Source: an uncultured Verrucomicrobiota bacterium
GTDB lineage: Bacteria; Verrucomicrobiota; Verrucomicrobiia; Limisphaerales; UBA9464
Reading direction: 5' to 3'
NCBI GenBank assembly: GCA_903930165.1
Contig: CAIYXO010000465.1
Location: 1 to 11,937 of the forward strand
Length of the DNA stretch: 11,937 nt
Shown here: in pieces, positions 6,958-11,937 of the stretch
Numbering within the stretch: position 1 is the stretch's first letter
Layout: each line of letters starts with the position of its first letter
Translations under genes and position numbers: made by a program
The notes under the pieces: generated by a model
What the model was told of the DNA's origin: nothing
The model's input: the letters and a program-made list of their open reading frames with translations, nothing else
Database searches by the model: none

Positions 6958-7626
6958 ATGCCCGACGAACCGCAATCCGAGCCGCCTCCCTGCCGCCGCA
7001 CCGCCATCATCCGCGGAGCCTTGGGTTTCGCCGCGGTTTCCACGGCGGCGTTCTCGATCTGGGCCTTCGGGAGTGGGCTTTTCAGCGGATTCGGAGGCGA
7101 GGGCGCGCTCTACGCCGCCATCGCGGCCGCGTTCATCGGCTTTTCCGGACCCGCGCTGCACCGGCTCGTGCCCGGAGGTGGGATCGGACGATTCTACCGC
7201 GTCTTCGGACCCGCCTTCGCGGCGTATGCCGTCGTCTGGTCCGCCGCGTGGTTCGTGATGAAATCCGCCCTCGGCGAATGGATCGGAGCCGCCGCCGGCA
7301 GCCTCGCGTTCGTGGGCGTGCTCGCGGTGGCCCAGCGCAGGCCGGTCGGCTTCGTCCAAGCCACCGCCGGCTTCTTCGCCCTGCATACCGTGGGCTACTT
7401 CGCCGGCGGTCAGTCCATGGACCTGATGGTCGGCCTCGCACGCAAGTCCGCCCAACCCGAGATCCGCAAGGCCTGGGTCACCGCCGCCAAGCTGTCCTGG
7501 GGCGTCTTCTACGGACTCGGTTTCGGCGCGGGACTCGGCCTGGCCCTGTCCACGCTGCTGCCCCGGACCCACTCCCCTTTCCCGGTCAGATCCGCCGCCC
7601 CGTCGACGGACCCGCTGGCCCGGTGA
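6958..7626 (+). CDS. Multi-pass membrane protein of unknown function
   Basis: 222-residue protein that I do not recognise. The sequence shows about six hydrophobic segments, near residues 17-37, 49-66, 82-102, 108-126, 132-149 and 179-201, so it should sit in the inner membrane. The last segment is glycine-rich (YGLGFGAGLGLAL). A charged stretch at 161-172 (ARKSAQPEIRKA) precedes it, and a proline-rich tail ends the protein. No catalytic motif, ATP-binding loop or metal-binding cluster is visible. Start ATG 6958 is chosen because the hydrophobic pattern begins just after it; the open frame extends further up but would run into the dacB coding region. No Shine-Dalgarno sequence is seen. The next gene starts 47 bases after its stop, so both may share a transcript that ends at the hairpin at 8106-8143. 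Confidence 0.75.
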   Translation: MPDEPQSEPPPCRRTAIIRGALGFAAVSTAAFSIWAFGSGLFSGFGGEGALYAAIAAAFIGFSGPALHRLVPGGGIGRFYRVFGPAFAAYAVVWSAAWFVMKSALGEWIGAAAGSLAFVGVLAVAQRRPVGFVQATAGFFALHTVGYFAGGQSMDLMVGLARKSAQPEIRKAWVTAAKLSWGVFYGLGFGAGLGLALSTLLPRTHSPFPVRSAAPSTDPLAR

Positions 7627-7673
7627 AAACGCAGTCAACACACACCACCGCAACGCATCACCTCCGAATCCCC

Positions 7674-8093
7674 ATGAACCTCCGCAATTCACTCCGCCTG
7701 GCCGCCCTGACCCTGGTGCTGGCCGCCTCCGCCCAGGCTGCCGACGTCGCCGGGAAATGGTCCTGGGTCATGCCCGGCCGCAACGGCGGTTCCGACCGCA
7801 CCAACACGCTCACCCTCAAGGTCGAGGGCGGGAAGGTCTCCGGCAACGTCGCCGCCCCCAACCGCGACGGGAAGGACGTCGAGACGCCGATCTCGGACGC
7901 CAAACTCGAGGGTGAAACCGTCTCCTTCTCGGTCACCCGCGAATGGAACGGCAACTCGATGACCGCCAAGTACAGCGGCAAGGTCGAGGCCGAAAAGCTC
8001 ACCGGGAAGATCGAGACCACCCGCAACGGCGAGTCCCGCTCCCGCGATTGGGAAGCCAAGCGTGTCACCGAGAAGAAGGCCGAGTCCAAGTAA
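7674..8093 (+). CDS. Small exported beta-rich protein, unknown function
   Basis: 139-residue protein with a clear signal peptide (MNLRNSLRLAALTLVLAASAQA, cut after Ala22). The mature part has alternating strand-like segments: KWSWVMPG (28-35), TLTLKVEGGKVSGNVA (45-60), VSFSVTREWNGN (83-94) and KLTGKIETTRNGE (108-120), ending DWEAKR. I recall similar small exported proteins in Planctomycetota, Verrucomicrobiota and Acidobacteriota, annotated only as hypothetical; the pattern suggests a small beta-barrel or sandwich. It has no cysteine, so no disulfide, lipobox or haem site. The tail is Lys/Glu-rich. It follows the membrane protein gene by 47 bases, has no Shine-Dalgarno sequence in an A/C-rich leader, and is followed 12 bases after its stop by a strong hairpin, making it the last gene of its unit. 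Confidence 0.85.
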   Translation: MNLRNSLRLAALTLVLAASAQAADVAGKWSWVMPGRNGGSDRTNTLTLKVEGGKVSGNVAAPNRDGKDVETPISDAKLEGETVSFSVTREWNGNSMTAKYSGKVEAEKLTGKIETTRNGESRSRDWEAKRVTEKKAESK

Positions 8094-8105
8094 CCGCCCG
8101 GGATA

Positions 8106-8143
8106 CCGACGCCGGCCCGGGATCCGATTCCGGCCGGCGTCGG
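8106..8143 (+). terminator. Strong terminator-like hairpin
   Basis: CCGACGCCGGCC (8106-8117) and GGCCGGCGTCGG (8132-8143) form a perfect 12-bp GC-rich stem with a 14-base loop, starting 12 bases after the stop codon at 8093. It is the longest perfect stem I found. No T-run follows on either strand (the + strand continues ATCTCCCC), so it is not a textbook intrinsic terminator; it may end transcription without a U-tract, protect the 3' end, or act with Rho. GCCCGGGAT occurs twice, at 8096-8104 and 8115-8123. The remaining gap to 8197 shows nothing else. Confidence 0.65.
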
Positions 8144-8197
8144 ATCTCCCCACTCCCACCGTTGCATTCCGCCGGACTTTCCACACCTTTTCGCACG

Positions 8198-9310
8198 ATG
8201 AACTCCCCGCTGCTCCTTTCCGCCGCCATCGCCGTCGTGGTGTCGTCCGGCAGCCTTCTCGCCGGCCCCGACGAAGGTTTCCGCACCGGGAACCCGGGAT
8301 TCCGCTCGATCTCCCAGCTGGCCTTCGGTCCGGACGGCATCCTGTTCGCCGCGGACACCAAGGCGGCCGCCGTGGTGGCCATCGCCACCGACGACACCAA
8401 GCCGGCCGCCAATGCCAAGCCGATCCGCATCGAAGGGCTCCAGAAGCAGCTCTCCGGACTTCTCGGGACCGCCGAGGCCGACATCCTTGTGGAGGACATG
8501 GCCGTGAACCCCGCGTCGCACCGGGCCTATCTCGCCGTCTCCCGCGGCCGCGGTCCCGACGCCGTGCCGGCCCTGGTCCGCACCGGCGGCGGCGACAAGC
8601 TGGAACTGGTTTCCTTGGATTCGGTGAAGTTCTCGAGGGCCGAGATCCCCCACCCGCCGGCCGACAAGATGGTTGGCGAAGGACGCCGCCAGTCGAATCC
8701 CCGGCTGGAATCCATCACCGACCTCGCCTTCCTCCGCGACCAGGTGCTGGTGGCCGGATTGGCCAACGAGGAGTTCGCCTCGACCCTGCACGCCATCCCC
8801 TTCCCGTTCCGTCCCGCTGCGGATGGCACGGGCGTCGAGATCTACCACGGCGCGCATGGGCGCTTCGAGACCCGCGCCCCTATCCGCACCTTCGTCCCGA
8901 TCACGGTCGGCAACGAACCGCAGATCATCGCCGCCTACACCTGCACCCCGCTGGTCCAGTTGCCGGTGGCCGGCCTGAAGCCCGGCAGCCAGGTCCGCGG
9001 ACGCACCGTCGCCGAGCTCGGCAACCGCAACCGCCCCCTCGACATCATCTCCTACGAGAAGGACGGCAAGACCTGGCTGCTGCTGGCCAACTCCAGCCGT
9101 GGCGTCATGAAGGTCAGCACCGAGGGGCTCCCGCAGGCCGAACCGATCACCCAACCGGTCCCCGACGGCGGCACCAAGGGCCTTTCCTTCGAAAGCATCG
9201 CCGGCTGGAGCGGCGTGACCCAACTGGACCGGCTCGACAAGACGACCGCCCTCGTGCTCCGCAAGCCGGAGGGAGGTTCCGACCTTCTCGAGTCCCTGGC
9301 CCTGCCCTGA
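8198..9310 (+). CDS. Exported propeller-like protein, unknown function
   Basis: 370-residue exported protein with a signal peptide of about 22 residues (ending SLLA before GPDEG). Several blade-like repeats suggest a beta-propeller: ISQLAFGPDGILFAAD (38-53), VEDMAVNPASHRAYLAVSRG (98-117), ITDLAFLRDQVLVAGL (173-188) and, near 280-307, a segment with KTWLLLANSSRGVMKVS. This resembles NHL or YncE-like propellers in layout, but I cannot name a family. The single pair of segments around Thr248-Cys249 has no CxxCH, so it is not a c-type cytochrome, and no enzyme motif is visible. ATG 8198 gives a normal signal peptide, without a Shine-Dalgarno sequence. The next gene begins 10 bases after the stop, which points to one operon and a shared task in the periplasm or at the surface. 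A role as a binding or scaffold protein is possible but unsupported. Confidence 0.85.
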   Translation: MNSPLLLSAAIAVVVSSGSLLAGPDEGFRTGNPGFRSISQLAFGPDGILFAADTKAAAVVAIATDDTKPAANAKPIRIEGLQKQLSGLLGTAEADILVEDMAVNPASHRAYLAVSRGRGPDAVPALVRTGGGDKLELVSLDSVKFSRAEIPHPPADKMVGEGRRQSNPRLESITDLAFLRDQVLVAGLANEEFASTLHAIPFPFRPAADGTGVEIYHGAHGRFETRAPIRTFVPITVGNEPQIIAAYTCTPLVQLPVAGLKPGSQVRGRTVAELGNRNRPLDIISYEKDGKTWLLLANSSRGVMKVSTEGLPQAEPITQPVPDGGTKGLSFESIAGWSGVTQLDRLDKTTALVLRKPEGGSDLLESLALP

Positions 9311-9320
9311 CCGACGCGCC

Positions 9321-10568
9321 GTGCGGTTCCTCCGACCTGCATTCCCGCGATGGATACCGGCCGTCTTGGCCGGTCTCCTTGCCGCTTCCTCCGCGTTGCC
9401 CACGGCCGCCGAGGACTCCGTGTATCCGGTCGCCTCGCCGGCCGAACCCGGCCGAACCAACACGATCTCCGTCCGCTGGAAAAAGCCTCGGGACGGACGG
9501 CCCGTGGCCGAGGTGACCGGTCTGGATCCGGTCCGGCTCGCAACCCTCGCCGCCCAATCCCAACCGCCCACCGACTGGCGCCGGATCCTGGCGGTCCACA
9601 CCGGGCCCCGGGGAGCGGTGCGGCGCGATCTTCCCCAGCTCGCCGGCGACTATTCCGTCACCAACGGCGTCCTCCGCTTCCGCATGGCCTTCCCGGTGAA
9701 CCACGGCGTGGAGTACCGGGCCGAGTTCCATCCGGCGGAATTCCACGGGGGAGGCGATGACACGGTCGCCTACGACCGTCTCTACCTGCTCCCGCCCGCC
9801 AGCGACCGCGACCGACCGCAGACCGCCCTCGCCGAGGTCCATCCCTCCGCCGCCGAGCTGCCCGAGAACCTGTTGAAGTTCTACCTCCGGTTCTCGGGCC
9901 CGATGGGACGCGGCGACGCCTACCGCCACATCCGCCTGCTCGACGAATCGGGCGCCCCGGTGGACCTCCCGTTCCTCGAGCTCGACGAGGAACTGTGGGA
10001 CCCGGAGCAGACCCGTCTCACCCTCCTGCTCGACCCGGGACGCATCAAACGCGGCGTGCTTCCGAACGAGCAGTCCGGCTCCGCGCTGGTGGTCGGGCGC
10101 CACTACACGCTCGTCGTCGACGCCGCCTGGACGGATGCGTCGGGGCGGCCCCTGAAGTCCGGGTTCCGCCGCCGGTTCCGCGTCGGACCGGCAGACCGCA
10201 GATCTCCCGACCCGGAGCAGTGGACGCTACGTCCCCCGGTCGCCGGCGCACGCACGGTGCTCGATGTCTCCTTCGGCGAACCGCTCGACCACGCCCTCGC
10301 GGAACGGTTGCTGACGGTCCACGACCTCGCCGGCAAGCCGGTCGACGGCTCCGTATCGCTCTCCGACTCCGACCGGAAATGGACCTTCGTCCCGTCCGCA
10401 CCATGGAGGCCCGGCGTCTACCGGATCCGGGTGGGAGCCGCTCTCGAGGACCTGGCCGGCAACCGCATGGACCGGCTGTTCGACGTCGATCTCGCCGCCA
10501 CCCCGTCCACCTCGGCCTCGGCGAAGCCCGCTCCTGACGGCGCGGTGCGCACGTTCGAGGTGCGCTGA
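9321..10568 (+). CDS. Exported protein with two Ig-like (Big_5/SbsA-like) domains
   Basis: 415-residue exported protein. Residues 1-30 form a signal peptide (ending PTAA before ED). After a linker and a first beta-rich part (about 45-160), two Ig-like domains of the Big_5 or SbsA type can be seen. The first (about 176-290) has LPENLLKFYLRFSGPMGRGD at 180-199 and then ELDEELWDPEQTRLTLLLD (220-238) and PGRIKRG. The second (about 300-392) has the usual ending, a tyrosine-containing strand GVYRIRVG followed by LEDLAGNRMDR. Such domains normally bind or present other proteins or build surface layers; catalysis is not expected. I recall the first domain, with its ELDEELWDP motif, as conserved in hypothetical proteins of PVC bacteria. 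The start is GTG 9321, 10 bases after the upstream stop, without a Shine-Dalgarno sequence. Co-expression with the propeller-like protein is very likely. Confidence 0.85.
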   Translation: MRFLRPAFPRWIPAVLAGLLAASSALPTAAEDSVYPVASPAEPGRTNTISVRWKKPRDGRPVAEVTGLDPVRLATLAAQSQPPTDWRRILAVHTGPRGAVRRDLPQLAGDYSVTNGVLRFRMAFPVNHGVEYRAEFHPAEFHGGGDDTVAYDRLYLLPPASDRDRPQTALAEVHPSAAELPENLLKFYLRFSGPMGRGDAYRHIRLLDESGAPVDLPFLELDEELWDPEQTRLTLLLDPGRIKRGVLPNEQSGSALVVGRHYTLVVDAAWTDASGRPLKSGFRRRFRVGPADRRSPDPEQWTLRPPVAGARTVLDVSFGEPLDHALAERLLTVHDLAGKPVDGSVSLSDSDRKWTFVPSAPWRPGVYRIRVGAALEDLAGNRMDRLFDVDLAATPSTSASAKPAPDGAVRTFEVR

Positions 10569-10674
10569 TCCGGAACCACGGATCCGGCCGCCTTCCGTCA
10601 CGCCTCCGTCACCCCGCCACTCTTGCCCGGCGGCGTCCCGGCGGGTTCCATCCCGGGGACTCCCAAAGACTCCG
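10569..10674 (+). other. Gap after the Ig-domain gene
   Basis: This 106-base gap has one small hairpin at its left edge: GATCCG (10567-10572, overlapping the stop codon) with CGGATC (10579-10584), a 6-bp stem and 6-base loop with no T-run after it. A longer-range pair, CCCGCC (10613-10618) with GGCGGG (10640-10645), is possible. Neither is a clear terminator, so read-through from 8198 to the DUF6807 unit cannot be excluded. No promoter motif is recognised. Confidence 0.25.
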
Positions 10675-11616
10675 ATGAACGTCCCACGCCTCACCCCGTC
10701 GATCCCAGGCCGATCCGGTACCTTCGCCTCGCTGATCCTGTTCGTGTGCACCTTGGTCGTCGGCGGTTGCGCCGGCCGCCCCGGGGTCGATGTCCGCCGC
10801 ACGGAGTCGACGCTCGAGCTGGGAGTCCCCGGTGGAGCCGTCGCCACCTACGTGCTCCGGCCCCCCGCGGATTCCGGGCTGCCGCTGGAGGCCGCCGGGT
10901 ACTTCCACCCGCTCCGCACCCCTTCCGGCGAGGTGGTGACCGACTTCGTTCCCTCGGACCACCGGCATCACCGCGGGCTCTTCCTCGCCTGGGTCGAGAT
11001 GCACGGGGCGAAGGACGCCGACTTCTGGGGTTGGGGTCAGCACGCGCCGATCCGCGACCGACGCATCGTGCACCGCGATTCCGCGGCGACACCCGACGGA
11101 TTCGTCTCGCACAACGACTGGATGGCGGAGGACACCGTGGTGCTCCGCGAGACCCTCACCACCCGCGTTTCGCGGCTGGAGGGACTCAACGTCCTCGACC
11201 TCGAATACCGTCTCGTGCCCGAGGCCGACCTGACCCTTTCCCGCTGGGCGTTCAGCGGCTTCTGCCTGCGCGTCCGCAAGGATGGCGACCTCCGCATCTC
11301 CGATCGCAAGGGCGTGGTGGAACTCCCGAACCCGAGCCATGTCGAACCCTCGAGCGACTGGCCGGACGCCCCATGGTACGGGGCGGAACAGACGCTTCCC
11401 GACGGACGCCGCATCGGGGCCGTGGTCTTCAACCATCCGGCCAATCCCCCCTCGCTCTGGCACAACCACCGCGACGTCCGGATGATCAATCCCTGCATCG
11501 TCGCCCCTTCCTCCGTCCGGCTCGCCGCCGGCCGTACCCTGACGCTGCGTTACCGCGTGGCCACATTCGACGGCCCGCTCCCCCGCGCCGCGGTCGAGCG
11601 GCTCGTGCCCCGATGA
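10675..11616 (+). CDS. DUF6807 family lipoprotein (old name 'PmoA')
   Basis: 313-residue lipoprotein of the family Pfam once called 'methane oxygenase PmoA' and later DUF6807. It has no relation to the membrane-bound methane monooxygenase subunit. The N-terminus carries a lipoprotein signal with lipobox VGGC (lipidated Cys32), so it is anchored to a membrane outside the cytoplasm. Family landmarks are the histidine-rich DHRHHRG at 95-101 after YFHPL (76-80), FWGWGQH (117-123), NHPANPPSLWHNHRD (253-267) and INPC (271-274); the conserved His and Trp residues suggest a binding or active site. Length is normal for the family. Its biochemical role is not established; in PVC bacteria such genes often lie near dehydrogenases and sugar-related enzymes. 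ATG 10675 gives the lipoprotein signal without a Shine-Dalgarno sequence. Its stop overlaps the next start (ATGA at 11613-11616). Confidence 0.9.
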   Translation: MNVPRLTPSIPGRSGTFASLILFVCTLVVGGCAGRPGVDVRRTESTLELGVPGGAVATYVLRPPADSGLPLEAAGYFHPLRTPSGEVVTDFVPSDHRHHRGLFLAWVEMHGAKDADFWGWGQHAPIRDRRIVHRDSAATPDGFVSHNDWMAEDTVVLRETLTTRVSRLEGLNVLDLEYRLVPEADLTLSRWAFSGFCLRVRKDGDLRISDRKGVVELPNPSHVEPSSDWPDAPWYGAEQTLPDGRRIGAVVFNHPANPPSLWHNHRDVRMINPCIVAPSSVRLAAGRTLTLRYRVATFDGPLPRAAVERLVPR

Positions 11617-11937
11617 ACCCTTCCAACGCCAGCCGCCGATCCCTCCTGGCCGCCCTCGTGGCGGCGACGCTCCTCTGCACCCCCGGATCCATCCGGGCCG
11701 CGTCGGGACCCCTCCCATTGCCCGCAGACGCGCCGCGGACCCTGCCCGGATGGAAGCTCGAGCTGGTCGCCCAGGCCCCCGACCTCGTCCACCCCAGCGT
11801 GGTCTGCACCGCGCCCGACGGACGCGTCTTCGTGGCCGAGGATCCCATGGACATCCGCGCCGATGTCCCGGCCGACGCGTCGCGGGGACGGATCCTCTGC
11901 TTCCACCCGGACGGCCGACGCACGGTCTTCGCCGACC
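11613..11937 (+). CDS. PVC-type membrane-bound dehydrogenase, N-terminal part (cut by window end)
   Basis: The first 108 codons of a gene that continues past the window. After a signal peptide (about 1-29, ending SIRA) come PLPLPADAPRTLPGWKLELV and then HPSVVCTAPDGRVFVAEDP and GRILCFHPDGRRTVFAD. This matches the start of the 'putative membrane-bound dehydrogenase' domain found widely in Planctomycetota and Verrucomicrobiota (the Piru_Ver N-terminal domain), a propeller that is usually followed by HEAT-like repeats and a c-type haem domain. Neither later part can be checked here. The signal peptide has SRRSLL at 7-12, close to a twin-arginine export motif, so folded export is possible. The start overlaps the DUF6807 stop in ATGA, implying translational coupling and joint action outside the cytoplasm. 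The substrate is unknown. Confidence 0.85.
   Translation, partial: MNPSNASRRSLLAALVAATLLCTPGSIRAASGPLPLPADAPRTLPGWKLELVAQAPDLVHPSVVCTAPDGRVFVAEDPMDIRADVPADASRGRILCFHPDGRRTVFAD

Noticed and set aside
5242..7692. An 816-codon minus-strand frame spanning dacB and the membrane protein gene
   Set aside because: It overlaps dacB in another frame, runs through the divergent control region, and its composition is Gly/Arg-rich without a domain. dacB has the three S13 motifs.
8198..9310. A c-type cytochrome or quinoprotein
   Set aside because: There is no CxxCH haem motif and no recognisable cofactor-binding signature; only propeller-like repeats are visible.
7658..9601. A 647-codon minus-strand frame
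   Set aside because: It is antisense to two exported + strand genes that have signal peptides and coherent repeats; the frame itself shows none.
10675..11616. A methane monooxygenase subunit, as the family's old name suggests
   Set aside because: The protein is a soluble lipoprotein without the membrane helices of particulate methane monooxygenase; the name is historical.

Overview
The window is high-GC bacterial DNA, densely coded on both strands. I place it in the Verrucomicrobiota or the wider PVC superphylum, by inference from gene content: the start of a PVC-type 'membrane-bound dehydrogenase' gene, a DUF6807 (old name 'PmoA') lipoprotein, a trypsin-like protease of a type I associate with Verrucomicrobiota, several small exported proteins of unknown function, and the near absence of Shine-Dalgarno sequences. 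No rRNA, tRNA, CRISPR array, insertion sequence, integrase or phage gene was seen. No stretch longer than about 180 bases is without a gene.

Left part (1-4128): DNA and RNA maintenance. A complete uvrA-type gene runs leftward (3008 to 168) and is followed by a probable terminator hairpin. A Nudix hydrolase gene diverges from it after a 74-base gap. The Nudix gene overlaps tadA (tRNA adenosine deaminase) by an ATGA stop/start, and tadA has the only clear Shine-Dalgarno sequence in the window. The UvrA protein is unusual: the segment that normally carries the DNA-facing insertion domain is reduced to about 34 residues, and the Walker B aspartate of the second ATPase is glutamate.

Middle part (4208-8143): envelope and exported functions. 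A secreted trypsin-fold protease (+) converges on a PBP4-type D-Ala-D-Ala carboxypeptidase, dacB (-). dacB diverges from a multi-pass membrane protein (+). A small exported beta-rich protein follows and ends in a perfect 12-bp stem, the strongest hairpin in the window.

Right part (8198-11937): a run of exported proteins on the + strand. First come a propeller-like protein and, 10 bases later, a protein with two Ig-like domains. These look like an operon and a functional pair, but their role is unknown. Then comes a DUF6807 lipoprotein whose stop overlaps (ATGA) the start of a PVC dehydrogenase-type gene cut by the window end. Co-translation suggests these last two act together at the cell surface or in the periplasm, possibly in carbohydrate or other substrate oxidation; this is inference.

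I do not see a clear, self-contained new system such as a defence island or biosynthetic cluster. The best leads are the modified UvrA, the paired exported proteins at 8198-10568, and the coupled DUF6807-dehydrogenase unit.
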